From: Pseudotabrizicola sp051200875
Lineage (GTDB): Bacteria > Pseudomonadota > Alphaproteobacteria > Rhodobacterales > Rhodobacteraceae
Assembly (NCBI RefSeq): GCF_051200875.1
Contig: NZ_CP195191.1
Location: 372,001-436,000, forward strand
Length of the DNA stretch: 64,000 bases
Direction: 5' to 3'
Shown: positions 25,379 through 33,908 of the stretch, one piece after another
Numbering within the stretch: position 1 is the first letter of the stretch
How the letters are laid out: each line of letters begins with the position of its first letter
The notes under the pieces: model-generated
The model's input: only the letters and a program-made list of their open reading frames with translations
Told to the model about the DNA's origin: nothing
The model's database searches: none
Made by a program: the position numbers and the translations under genes

Positions 25379-27030
25379 AGCGCTTCATGTGTGATCCGAC
25401 CGCCGCAGACGGTCAGCGCGATTGGGTGGCGGTCAAGATCTTCTGGGGCTGTCTTTTCCGCATCACATCCCAGCATCACCAGATCGCCAGCAAGCCCCGG
25501 TTTCAGCGTGCCAGTGATGTGGTCCATATGTGCGGCCCATGCGCCCCCGGCGGTATAGGCGTAAAGTGTCTCCATCAGTCCTAGCCGCTCATCTTCGGCA
25601 CCAGGGTAGGGGCTTCGTGTCAGCGCCGCCTTCAGCCCGCGCATGATACTGACATCGCTGACAGGCCAGTCGCTGGCAAAAGCGATCCTCGCCCCAGCCT
25701 TTGCCAACCGGTTCCAAGTGTAGGCATCCTTCCAGCGGGCAGGGGCGATCTTGTTCATGGTCGGGAACATCGGAAAATCCATTGCAGCCGGGGGATGCGG
25801 GGGCTGCAGGCTTGCCGTGATGCCCAACTCGGCAAGACGCGGAATGTCGGCCGGGTCGATCAACTCGATATGTTCAATGCGGTGACGGCTGTCGCGTTCA
25901 CCATTGGCTTTCTGTGCGGCTTCGTAGCCGTCAATCGTCTGTCGCACGGCACCATCACCGATGGCATGGACCGCAATTTGTAGCCCTCGTCGGTCAATCT
26001 CGGTTGCGATTTCGTTGAACCGGTCTGGAGGGAACAAGGGTTCAGAACGGTGGCCTGGTGCATCCGGGTAATCGTTCAACATGTAGGCCGTGCCGCTGTC
26101 CATCACGCCATCCATGAACATCTTTACGAAACCGCTGCTGAGCCATTCGTCGGCGTAGTCGCGTGTCATCGCCTCGGCGCGGTCGAGTTCAGAAAGATCC
26201 ATATGCGGTTTGAAATGGAAGGGAACCTTCACCCGCGCCAGAAGATCGCCCGCGTCCCGCATCTCTCGAAGAAGTTCCAGCGTGTATCGGTTGCCGTCCA
26301 TATTCACCATGCTAGTGATCCCATGTGCGGCGCAGTGCTTTAACCCCATAAGAACCTTGGCGCGGTCGATGGCACGCTCTGCTTCGGTGGGCCACGGGGA
26401 AGGCTCGCCACCTGTCGCAATTCCCAAATTGAGGCGCGCTTCTCCACCCAAGGCGATGACTGGAGCGAAGGCTTCGAATTCTAGGAGTTCTCCTGTGGCC
26501 AGGCCGTCCTTTCCCATGACAACTTCATGCCCGTGCGGCGTTTCCAGACCATGCAAAATTCTTGCCGCTTTCAGGGCAGCTGTGTTGGCCCAAACGGTGT
26601 GGTGGTCTGCGGCGGTTATGGCAATCGGGCGGTCCGGCAGCATCGCGTCTAGATCAGCCCGTGTCATCGGGTGGTCAAGCATCCCGTAATCCGCCCCTTG
26701 AGCCATCAGTAGGGGGCGTTCGGGATGCTTTTCAGCAAAAGCTCGAAAAGCATCGCGAAGGGCCTCAAATCCGTGCATCCCACCGATCTGAAGATGCGCC
26801 AACTCTGCCCCGCCCAAAACCAAGTGGAGATGGCTTTCAATAAAGCCGGGCAGGACGGTGCGCTCTTTCGCGTCGATGATCCGCGTCTGTGGGCCGGCCA
26901 AGATCTCTATCTCGTTGCAGCTGCCAACAGCCGAAATACGGCCTTTCGTAATGGCGACAGCTTCGGCACGCGGATGGGACGCGTCCATGGTCAAGACGCG
27001 GGCGTTGGTCACGATCAGATCAGGGGTCAT
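25375..27030 (-). CDS. Amidohydrolase family protein (YtcJ/NfdA-like)
   Basis: A 551-residue metal-dependent hydrolase. It has the N-terminal LIVTNARVLTMDASHPRAEAVAI beta domain, the metal motif GFIESHLHLVLGG, then FKPHMDL, AVHAIGDGAVRQTIDGYEAA, SRHRIEHIELID and FASDWPVSD near the end. This domain order matches the YtcJ subgroup, which contains N-substituted formamide deformylase and relatives. The ATG at 27030 follows GAGGCCGAA. It is the last gene of the leftward operon headed by the amidase, 49 bp after the binding protein. Its substrate is probably an amide or formamide made from the imported compound, but this is inferred. Confidence 0.87.
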   Translation of the reverse strand: MTPDLIVTNARVLTMDASHPRAEAVAITKGRISAVGSCNEIEILAGPQTRIIDAKERTVLPGFIESHLHLVLGGAELAHLQIGGMHGFEALRDAFRAFAEKHPERPLLMAQGADYGMLDHPMTRADLDAMLPDRPIAITAADHHTVWANTAALKAARILHGLETPHGHEVVMGKDGLATGELLEFEAFAPVIALGGEARLNLGIATGGEPSPWPTEAERAIDRAKVLMGLKHCAAHGITSMVNMDGNRYTLELLREMRDAGDLLARVKVPFHFKPHMDLSELDRAEAMTRDYADEWLSSGFVKMFMDGVMDSGTAYMLNDYPDAPGHRSEPLFPPDRFNEIATEIDRRGLQIAVHAIGDGAVRQTIDGYEAAQKANGERDSRHRIEHIELIDPADIPRLAELGITASLQPPHPPAAMDFPMFPTMNKIAPARWKDAYTWNRLAKAGARIAFASDWPVSDVSIMRGLKAALTRSPYPGAEDERLGLMETLYAYTAGGAWAAHMDHITGTLKPGLAGDLVMLGCDAEKTAPEDLDRHPIALTVCGGRITHEAL

Positions 27031-27079
27031 TTCGGCCTCGAAAAAGGGAAGGGCGGCCACGGGGGCCGCCCCAGTTGGC

Positions 27080-28105
27080 TTACTTCTGAAGCTCGGTCCA
27101 GATTGCGGTCATGTATTCCTGCGCCTTGGGCGAGCAGGTCGGGATGAAGATACCAGCCGCCTTGTGCTCTTCGGGAACCACAACTTCCGGAGCCGTTTTC
27201 ATGTCTTCGGGCATGAATGCGTCGGATCCTGCAATGCCATTTGCATAGCGTGCAAAGGCTGAAATCATCGCGGCGTTTTCCGGGGCTGCGATGAAGTTCA
27301 GGAAAGCGTAGGCGTTGTCCACGTTTTGTGCGTCCTTCAGCAAGGCGACCGAGTCCATCCAGACGGGGTAGCCTTCCTTGGGGTAGCCGTAAGCAACCGG
27401 CGAGTTTGCAAGGCGCGCGCGCATGGTCGAGCCGTTCCAGTTCACTGACGCTGCCCAATCATTGTTCGACAGCTTTTCAGTCGCGCCGTAATCCATGCTG
27501 ATCCAGTCAGGCTTGGCCGCAAGCAGTGCGTCACGCGCCTTTTTCAGAACCTCGGGGTCTTCCGAGCAAGGCTGACCACCGGCCCACATGACCGCAAGGT
27601 TCACGACATCGTTCATTTCTGGAACGACGTTGATTTTGCCTTTCAATTCTTCAGGGACATTCATGAAGATGTCCGAGGTGTTGATGTCACCCGAATAGAC
27701 AGAGGTATTAACGGCAACCCCAGTGGTTCCCCACTGCCACGGAATGGTCAGTGTACGGCCCGGATCCCAGTCGACGTTCATCCATTCCGGGGCGATGTTG
27801 GCGTGGTTTGGCACCTTTGCCATGTCCAACGGAACGATCAGGCCCTTTTCAGCATAGATTTGAACGTATTGGTGCGTTGGCACCACAAGATCGAACCCGT
27901 GGCCACCGGCCTCGATCTTGGCCAGAGCGGCGTCGTTGCTGTCGTAATCGGTGACCGTAACCTTGATACCGGTTTCGGTCTCGAACTTCGCCAGCAATTC
28001 CGGGCTGGTATAGTTGCCCCAGTTAAAAAGGTTCAAAACACCCTCGGCTTGGGCCATGCTGGTTGTCGCCATCAAGGCGGCAATCATTGCGACGGTTCTT
28101 TTCAT
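27080..28105 (-). CDS. Second polyamine-type ABC transporter, substrate-binding protein
   Basis: A 341-residue PotD/PotF-like protein with signal peptide MKRTVAMIAALMATTSMAQAE (cleavage after AQA). The mature start GVLNLFNWGNYTSPELLAKFETETGIKVTVTDYDSN is classic for spermidine/putrescine binding proteins. A GGGAGACTG ribosome site precedes the ATG. Unusually for these operons it comes after both permeases and the ATPase. It differs strongly from the binding protein at 20979, so the two importers probably take different ligands. Confidence 0.9.
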   Translation of the reverse strand: MKRTVAMIAALMATTSMAQAEGVLNLFNWGNYTSPELLAKFETETGIKVTVTDYDSNDAALAKIEAGGHGFDLVVPTHQYVQIYAEKGLIVPLDMAKVPNHANIAPEWMNVDWDPGRTLTIPWQWGTTGVAVNTSVYSGDINTSDIFMNVPEELKGKINVVPEMNDVVNLAVMWAGGQPCSEDPEVLKKARDALLAAKPDWISMDYGATEKLSNNDWAASVNWNGSTMRARLANSPVAYGYPKEGYPVWMDSVALLKDAQNVDNAYAFLNFIAAPENAAMISAFARYANGIAGSDAFMPEDMKTAPEVVVPEEHKAAGIFIPTCSPKAQEYMTAIWTELQK

Positions 28106-28122
28106 TGCAGTCTCCCAGTTGG

Positions 28123-28926
28123 TTAGTTTCTTTTGCGGGTCAGTAAGAAGAAGGCAGTCAACAGAACGACGGTCAGGGCCAGCAGAACTGTCGAGATTGC
28201 GTTGACTTCGGGTGTCACCGCACGCCGCAACTGGCCAAGCATGTAGGTGGGCAAGGTGTCCTGCCCGCCAGATTTCACGAATTCAGTGATGACGACATCA
28301 TCGAGGCTAATCACGAAGGCCAACATAGCGCCCGCTGCGATGCCGGGGGCAAGTAAAGGCAGGGTAACATGACGGAAAGTTTGCCAAGGCGTCGCGTAGA
28401 GGTCCGCGGCGGCTGTTTCCAGCGTCATGTCCATCCCCTCAAGGCGCGCGCGGATTGGCAGATAGGCGAAGGGTATGCAGAACGCGGAATGCGCCGCGAT
28501 CAAATAGCCCAAACCTTGATATCCCGTGGCGACTTTGATCGAGGCGAAAAAGATCAAAAGCGCCACTGCCGTCACGATTTCTGGCACCATTAGGGGCTGG
28601 TTGATCATCACATAAATGAAGGTTTGGCCCTTGAATTCGGCCCGGCGCGTTGTTCCAAGCGCGGCCATCGTCGCAAGTGTTGTCGAAATCGCGCTGGCTG
28701 CGCAGGCGATGATCAAGGACCGCACGGTCGCGCTTTGCACGGCATCGTTTTCCCAAGCTACATGGTACCACCGTAAGGAAATCCCTTCCCACACGGCAAT
28801 CGAAGGCCCGCCATTGAACGAATAGACCACCAGCGTGATGATCGGCAGGTAGAGGCACAGGAAAACGGCCAAGGCGATTGTGGCAAAGCCGGGAAGACGC
28901 GAAACCGAGAAACTGCGCTCAGCCAT
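28123..28926 (-). CDS. Second polyamine-type importer, permease (PotC/PotI-like)
   Basis: A 267-residue permease with about six transmembrane helices, opening with LPGFATIALAVFLCLYLPIITLVVYSFN. The EAA loop is ETAAADLYATPWQTFRHVTLPLLAPGIAAGAMLAF and the PotC/I motif SLDDVVITEFVKSGGQDTLPTYM follows. The ATG at 28926 overlaps the preceding permease stop by 8 bp; an upstream extension of the frame is inside that gene. Confidence 0.91.
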   Translation of the reverse strand: MAERSFSVSRLPGFATIALAVFLCLYLPIITLVVYSFNGGPSIAVWEGISLRWYHVAWENDAVQSATVRSLIIACAASAISTTLATMAALGTTRRAEFKGQTFIYVMINQPLMVPEIVTAVALLIFFASIKVATGYQGLGYLIAAHSAFCIPFAYLPIRARLEGMDMTLETAAADLYATPWQTFRHVTLPLLAPGIAAGAMLAFVISLDDVVITEFVKSGGQDTLPTYMLGQLRRAVTPEVNAISTVLLALTVVLLTAFFLLTRKRN

Positions 28927-29836
28927 GGCCACCTCCGGCTCCACCTTTGTTGATTGCCCGGACGTAGTAGAGCAAGGCAACGGTCACGATGACCAAAAGG
29001 GTCATCGAAAGCGCTGCACCCAAGGGCCAATTGCGCCCTTGGCCGAACTGAAGTTCAATGAAATTCCCGATCATCATGTTCTTGCCACCCCCAAGAACGC
29101 GGGGCGTGACATATGCGCCAAGCGAGGGGACAAAGACAAGGATCGACCCGGCGACGATACCTGGCCTTACAATCGGCAGAATGACATGGCGCAAGACCTG
29201 TAATCGGCTGGCATAAAGGTCATAGCCAGCCTCCAGCAACCGCATGTCGAACCGCTCGATTGCAGAAAACAGTGGCAAAACCATTAGCGGCAAATACACA
29301 TAGGCCATGCCCACCAGAACCGCGCTGTCGTTGTAAAGCATCTGGATCGGCTTATCTATGATCCCCACCATGATCAGGCCTGTGTTGATCAAGCCCTCGG
29401 AGCGCAGAATTTCTCCGATCGCGAAGGTTCGGATCAACAGATTTGTCCAGAACGGAATTGTAATCAGGAACAACCATCCCGCCCGCTCGGATGGGGGGCG
29501 GGTTGCGATAAACCAAGCTGTCGGAAACCCCAACGCAAAGGTAATCAGCGTCGTCAAAAGCGACAGCTTCACACTGCGCCAGAAGATCGTCAGATGCGCG
29601 TCTGCAAGCCCGAGAGTACCGTCAAAAATATCGCGCGAAAACAGAATGCCAATCCACCCTTCCGGGCTGAATTCCCAGATGACATTGCCATAATCTCCCT
29701 TTTGCAGAAAGGAGTAGACCAGCACGATCAGAAGCGGGCCAGAGGCTGCAAAGAACAAAAGGGTTAGGGCAGGGGCCGAGAGAAGCCAGCCGTTTCGGGC
29801 TGAAGTCTGGGACTGTTTGTCTTCTGCGCGGCTCAT
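28919..29836 (-). CDS. Second polyamine-type importer, permease (PotB/PotH-like)
   Basis: A 305-residue permease. Its first helix is WLLSAPALTLLFFAASGPLLIVLVYSF, and the EAA loop DMRLLEAGYDLYASRLQVLRHVILPIVRPGIVAG precedes VFVPSLGAYVTPRVLGGGKNMMIG, a PotB/H hallmark. It starts 4 bp after the ATPase stop and partners the PotC/I-like permease. Confidence 0.91.
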   Translation of the reverse strand: MSRAEDKQSQTSARNGWLLSAPALTLLFFAASGPLLIVLVYSFLQKGDYGNVIWEFSPEGWIGILFSRDIFDGTLGLADAHLTIFWRSVKLSLLTTLITFALGFPTAWFIATRPPSERAGWLFLITIPFWTNLLIRTFAIGEILRSEGLINTGLIMVGIIDKPIQMLYNDSAVLVGMAYVYLPLMVLPLFSAIERFDMRLLEAGYDLYASRLQVLRHVILPIVRPGIVAGSILVFVPSLGAYVTPRVLGGGKNMMIGNFIELQFGQGRNWPLGAALSMTLLVIVTVALLYYVRAINKGGAGGGHG

Positions 29837-29840
29837 CGTA

Positions 29841-30896
29841 CTACTCCCGGATCAGTCGCGCAGCGCCCGGCGCAAATGTCACGGCAACCCTGTCGCCCTG
29901 AACCAGCCCCGCATCGCCGCCCGGAGGGAGGGGCAGACGGGCAGTGAGTGCTTCTCCATCAGGAAGCCGCATCTGGGCCTGCATATCGGTCCCCATATAG
30001 ACCAGGCCTTGAACGACCGCAGGTATTGCGCCTTTGGTTTCCGGAGGGACGATCCGCACCTGCTCCGGACGGACGGTCAAGATTGGCCCCTGGCCTTCGG
30101 CTTGAATGACCTCGCCGCATCCAAGACGAACACCGCCAGCGACTGGCGTGGCCGACAAAAAGTTCGTCTCGCCAATGAAATCGGCGACGAACCGATTGAC
30201 CGGAGCCGTGTAAATTTCGCGCGGTGACGCAACCTGTTGTAGCTGTCCTGCACTCATCACACCCACGCGGTCCGACATGGTCAGGGCTTCTTCCTGATCG
30301 TGTGTGACGAAAACAAAGGTGATGCCAGTTTCTTTTTGCAGGCGCTTCAATTCGCTTTGCATTTCTTTGCGCAGCTTTAGATCCAAGGCGGAAAGGGGCT
30401 CATCCAGAAGCAAGACTTTGGGCTGTGGTGCAAGCGCCCGCGCCAAGGCCACGCGCTGCTGTTGTCCGCCTGAAAGCTGAGCCGTTTTCCGGTCGGCCAA
30501 GCTTTCCATTTTGACAAGGGCCAGCATCTGGTTGGTCCGGTCAGCGATTTCTGCAGAGTTGCGGCCCTGCATCTTCAATGCAAAGCCCACATTCTCGCGG
30601 ACAGTCAAATGGGGGAATAGTGCGTAAGATTGAAAGACCGTGTTCACTGGACGCCGGTTTGGGGGCAGGTCGGTGACGTCTTGACCGTCCAGTAGAATGG
30701 TTCCTGACGTGGGCATCTCGAACCCTGCGATCAGGCGCAAGAGTGTGGTTTTGCCGCAGCCTGACGGCCCAAGAAGAGTGAAGAATTCCCCTTTCTCGAT
30801 GGTCAATGACACGTCGTCCAGTGCTTTGACCAAGGCTTTTCCTTGCCCAAACGCCTTTACGACATGTTCTGCCGCCACCGCATCCTGTTGAGTCAA
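29841..30896 (-). CDS. Second polyamine-type importer, ATP-binding protein (PotA-like)
   Basis: A PotA-type ATPase with Walker A GPSGCGKTT, signature LSGGQQQR, Walker B VLLLDEPLSALD and switch HDQEEALTMSDR, then a TOBE domain with VRPEQVRIVPP. No ATG lies upstream of the nucleotide-binding domain. Two TTG codons are possible starts: 30896, preceded by GGGGAG at 9-bp spacing and giving an N-terminus of normal length (351 residues), and 30983, 16 bp after the amidase stop (380 residues). I prefer 30896; the point is undecided. Confidence 0.88.
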   Translation of the reverse strand: MTQQDAVAAEHVVKAFGQGKALVKALDDVSLTIEKGEFFTLLGPSGCGKTTLLRLIAGFEMPTSGTILLDGQDVTDLPPNRRPVNTVFQSYALFPHLTVRENVGFALKMQGRNSAEIADRTNQMLALVKMESLADRKTAQLSGGQQQRVALARALAPQPKVLLLDEPLSALDLKLRKEMQSELKRLQKETGITFVFVTHDQEEALTMSDRVGVMSAGQLQQVASPREIYTAPVNRFVADFIGETNFLSATPVAGGVRLGCGEVIQAEGQGPILTVRPEQVRIVPPETKGAIPAVVQGLVYMGTDMQAQMRLPDGEALTARLPLPPGGDAGLVQGDRVAVTFAPGAARLIRE

Positions 30897-30998
30897 AGTC
30901 AGACGCTCCCCTGTTTCTGGCAGCTGTTCAACCGCTCCGGTCGTGTTTTGATCATATTGGACGGCAAAAGGCCGATCTGGCAACCAAAACCTGACCCA

Positions 30999-32450
30999 TC
31001 AGTCAATTATCGGTTTGCGAGACGCCCACGGGGCAGCTCGCTCAATTTCTGAGCAAAGAGCGATCAGCTCTTCATCGGCTCCGAAGCGCGCGGCCAACTG
31101 AACGCCGATCGGCAAGCCCTTCTCCGACATGCCCATAGGCACCGAGGCCGCAGGTTGTCCGCTGGCATTGAACACTGCGCAAAAAGGGGAATAAGAAAAG
31201 ATCATGTCTGGCCCCATCCGATAACCGACATAGTCGTCCGTCGCGTGGGTAAAGCGTCCAATTTTTGCAGGCGGTTCTGCCAAAGTGGACGACAGAATGA
31301 TGTCTGGGCCTGTGCCCGTTTCTGGGTCAAATGCAGCAGCCATTTCGCGCCCGAAGCTGTGGATCTTTCCAACGGCGTCGAGATAATCCGCACCTGACAG
31401 TCTGGACGCATGGGCCATCGCGCCACGGCTCACACCTTCAATGTCATCAGGGGTCAATTCACGACCGCGGTTTGCAAGTGCTTTGCGAATGCCGAGGGCC
31501 GTACCGCAGGCGACTATGTCGGTCCAAGCGCGCATCATGCCCTCAAAGTCTGCTTTGGGCAGGCCAAGATCCATGTCATGTCCAAGATCTTGCAGCAGTT
31601 TTGCAGCCTCATTCACAACTCGTAAGCAGTCGGGGTGGATTGGCTTTCCGGTAAAGGTGGTTGTGCACACCATAACCCGAAGACGACGTGGTGGGCGGCT
31701 GATCGCCTGCATATGTCCCGCGCGGAGGGGTGGGGCGACATAAGGCGCGCCGAGGTCAGCACCTTGGCAGGCATCCAACAGCGCCGCAGTATCCCGGACC
31801 GACCAGGTCAGGAAACCGTCAATTGCCATTCCGGCCCAACCTTCCCCGACATATGGGCCGTCGGGCAGGCGCGCACGTGTGGGTTTCAGGCCAAACAGGC
31901 CGCAGCAGGAGGCCGGAATTCGGACGGAACCGCCGCCATCAGACCCATGGGCAAAAGGAACGATCCCGGCGGCAACGGCGGCACCCGCCCCGCCAGAGGA
32001 CCCGCCGGGTGTGTGGTCCATATTCCACGGATTTCTGGTAGGGCCTCCATATACTGCTGCCTCGGTCGCGGCGCCAATTCCGCCCTCCGGACTTGTCGTA
32101 CGACCAAAGGTGACGACTCCGGTGTCTCTGATCCGTTGAAAGATCGCTGAGTCGCGGCCGTAGCGGGTGTTCTGCAACAGACGGGATCCGTTATGCGACG
32201 GAAAGTCGATAGCCTCGCATCCCAGATCTTTCAGCAGGAAGGGGAGGCCCTGAAACGGCCCCTTTGGCAGTCCAGCCAGAATTGACTTTCGCGCGATGTC
32301 TTCCTGCACCAACACGACAGCGTTGATCCTTGGATTCAGGGAAGTAGTTTTGTCTATCGCGTAATCCAGCAACTCGCTCGGCGAGACTTCTTTTGCGGCG
32401 ATGCGGCCAGCCAATTCTGTGGCGTCGCGAGAGTCAAAGGCCGTGAGCAT
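30999..32450 (-). CDS. Amidase (amidase signature family)
   Basis: A 483-residue amidase-signature hydrolase. The Ser-cisSer-Lys triad is visible: Lys74 in FLLKDLG, Ser151 in GGSSGGAGAAVAAG and the nucleophile Ser175 in DGGGSVRIPASCCGLFGLKPTRAR. The ATG at 32450 has GAGGTGAC in front; the frame runs on upstream to 32540 without similarity. There is no signal peptide, so it acts in the cytoplasm. As first gene of a leftward operon with a polyamine-type importer and an amidohydrolase, it may deacylate an imported N-acyl amine or amide; the actual substrate is unknown. Confidence 0.88.
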   Translation of the reverse strand: MLTAFDSRDATELAGRIAAKEVSPSELLDYAIDKTTSLNPRINAVVLVQEDIARKSILAGLPKGPFQGLPFLLKDLGCEAIDFPSHNGSRLLQNTRYGRDSAIFQRIRDTGVVTFGRTTSPEGGIGAATEAAVYGGPTRNPWNMDHTPGGSSGGAGAAVAAGIVPFAHGSDGGGSVRIPASCCGLFGLKPTRARLPDGPYVGEGWAGMAIDGFLTWSVRDTAALLDACQGADLGAPYVAPPLRAGHMQAISRPPRRLRVMVCTTTFTGKPIHPDCLRVVNEAAKLLQDLGHDMDLGLPKADFEGMMRAWTDIVACGTALGIRKALANRGRELTPDDIEGVSRGAMAHASRLSGADYLDAVGKIHSFGREMAAAFDPETGTGPDIILSSTLAEPPAKIGRFTHATDDYVGYRMGPDMIFSYSPFCAVFNASGQPAASVPMGMSEKGLPIGVQLAARFGADEELIALCSEIERAAPWASRKPIID

Positions 32451-32576
32451 TGTCACCTCTGGAATCGCTATTTTGATCAAACAGTAAAAGGCAAGGTCTT
32501 CCTGAGGCAAGGAATTAATCCGCCCTTTGAATTCCCCCATCCGAGCAGATGCGCTACCTTTGGGCGCCGTTCTTAG

Positions 32577-32602
32577 GGAACTCGACGACCTTCCGCCGCG
32601 TT
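32577..32602 (+). promoter_or_regulatory. EcfG-type promoter of dps
   Basis: GGAAC at 32577-32581 and CGTT at 32599-32602 with a 17-bp spacer match the alphaproteobacterial EcfG consensus. The predicted transcript start lies about 55 bp before the dps ATG. Confidence 0.75.
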
Positions 32603-32664
32603 TTTGAAGAGGTTGTCCACATTTGTGGCGCCTTTGAATTCATCCTGAATGAGAAGGGAAGAAA

Positions 32665-33159
32665 ATGTCCGAAGTTTTGAAAACTGTGCCGCGTCCCGAT
32701 AAGGTGGAAACTGGTGTCGAAAAGGTGTCTGAAGTTGTGAAGGGCCTGAATGGTGCGCTTGCCGATACCTATTGCCTTTTGTTCAAGAGCCACGCCTACC
32801 ACTGGAATGTCGAAGGCCCGTTTTTCCATTCGATCCATGTTTTGACCGAGGCTCAGTACGGCAATCTGTTCAAGGCCGCTGATGACTTGGCCGAACGCAT
32901 CCGTGCGCTTGGTCAACTTGCCCCTTCGCGTCTTGGCGATGTGATGGAGGCGTCGATCATCAAAGATCGAGCCAAATTGCCTTCTGCACAGGCCATGGTC
33001 GAAGATCTGGCGGCTGATCATGAGGCGGTTGCAAAGCGCATGCACAAGACAATTGAAACGGCCGAGAAGGCTGGCGATCCAGTAACCGCAGACTTGCTGA
33101 CGGGCCGTTGCGCCTTTCACGAAAAAGCCGCTTGGATGCTTCGTGCGACTGCGAAGTAA
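32665..33159 (+). CDS. dps: Dps-family DNA-protection/ferritin-like protein
   Basis: A 164-residue Dps protein that stores iron and shields DNA during oxidative and starvation stress. The ferroxidase residues align as His46 (AYHWNVEGPFF), His58, Glu62 (where E. coli has Asp67), Asp73 and Glu77 (KAADDLAERI). Length is standard. An AGAAGGGAAG ribosome site precedes the ATG. It is monocistronic, with its own EcfG-type promoter and a strong terminator at 33181-33208, which makes it a likely member of the stress regulon encoded next door. Confidence 0.93.
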   Translation: MSEVLKTVPRPDKVETGVEKVSEVVKGLNGALADTYCLLFKSHAYHWNVEGPFFHSIHVLTEAQYGNLFKAADDLAERIRALGQLAPSRLGDVMEASIIKDRAKLPSAQAMVEDLAADHEAVAKRMHKTIETAEKAGDPVTADLLTGRCAFHEKAAWMLRATAK

Positions 33160-33180
33160 TATCCGCAGATGGCTGGAAAG

Positions 33181-33208
33181 AAAGGGGGGCGTCATGCCCC
33201 CTTTTTTA
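33181..33208 (+). terminator. Rho-independent terminator of dps
   Basis: An A-rich left arm ending in GGGGGG, the loop region CGTCATG, then CCCCC and a run of T residues: a short GC hairpin followed by TTTTTT, 20 bp after the dps stop. Confidence 0.85.
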
Positions 33209-33246
33209 ATTTCTTCAAGACAGACCAAACCAACGTCGCGAATGTA

Positions 33247-33279
33247 AAAGCCCCCGGCACTTCATCGTGCCAGGGGCTT
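33247..33279 (-). terminator. Terminator of the secreted stress-protein gene
   Basis: AAGCCCCCGGCAC, loop TTCATC, then GTGCCAGGGGCTT. Read on the minus strand this hairpin is followed by TTTTAC, about 20 bp after the stop of the 33301-33780 gene. Confidence 0.75.
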
Positions 33280-33300
33280 CGGTCTGAACTCAGGTTGACC

Positions 33301-33780
33301 TTACTTCAGACGGGTAACCACGCCATCTGCAAATGCTTCGATCAAGGCTGCGTAGTATTCCGGAGTGTCGGTGAACGCGCCTTCCAGCGGGAGCCCACCC
33401 GGGCCAAAGGCGCTCGCCGCCTTGGCACTGATGGTCAGTTCGTAAGCATCGAACTTGGTATTGTCGCTGTCATTGACGATGTTGACTTGGCCAACAAGAA
33501 CAGCGTCTTCAAGCCCAAGCGAGGATTGGAACGAATTGGTCAGGGCGAGTTCGTTCACGTCAATCTTGATTTCGGATCCGGTTTCACCGACCTGATCGAC
33601 CAGACGTGCTGCAATCGCGGCTTCAAGATCGGTCGAAACGTCGGCCCAATATGCGGCAGCCTTTGTGTTTTCGATAGCAGTGATATCGGCAGATACGTCA
33701 ATATCTTTCACCATGGTTGCAGCAAAGCTGCTGGTGGCAACGAATAGGGCGGTGCTGGCAATAAGTGCTTTCTTGAACAT
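33301..33780 (-). CDS. Secreted protein of unknown function, EcfG-promoter gene
   Basis: A 159-residue protein with a clear signal peptide, MFKKALIASTALFVATSSFAA (cleavage near SFA-AT). The mature part is acidic, with no cysteines and no recognised domain; it contains VKDIDVSADITAIENTKAAAYWADVSTDLEAAIAARLVDQV and a likely beta-rich segment DAVLVGQVNIVNDSDNTKFDAYELTISAKA. The ATG at 33780 is placed by the signal peptide; an upstream extension crosses the promoter. It is monocistronic, with its own EcfG-type promoter (33836-33860) and terminator. Probably a periplasmic general-stress protein; no function can be assigned. Confidence 0.82.
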   Translation of the reverse strand: MFKKALIASTALFVATSSFAATMVKDIDVSADITAIENTKAAAYWADVSTDLEAAIAARLVDQVGETGSEIKIDVNELALTNSFQSSLGLEDAVLVGQVNIVNDSDNTKFDAYELTISAKAASAFGPGGLPLEGAFTDTPEYYAALIEAFADGVVTRLK

Positions 33781-33835
33781 GATACGTCCTTTTCTGTTAT
33801 CGCGCGGCCGTATGCGTTGCCGCGTCTGGAAAAGA

Positions 33836-33860
33836 AACGCATTAGAAAACAAATGGTTCC
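33836..33860 (-). promoter_or_regulatory. EcfG-type promoter of the secreted stress-protein gene
   Basis: On the minus strand GGAAC (33860-33856) and CGTT (33839-33836) are separated by 16 bp. The site lies about 55 bp upstream of the ATG at 33780, inside what would otherwise be an N-terminal extension of the frame. Confidence 0.75.
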
Positions 33861-33861
33861 A

Positions 33862-33889
33862 ATAAAAAACCCGCCGATTTCGGCGGGTT
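33862..33889 (-). terminator. Rho-independent terminator of phyR
   Basis: AACCCGCCGATTTCGGCGGGTT forms a GC-rich hairpin; on the minus strand it is followed by a T-rich stretch. It stands 20 bp after the phyR stop and directly before the -35 of the next leftward gene. Confidence 0.82.
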
Positions 33890-33908
33890 TTCTAACTTTG
33901 TTGGTATG

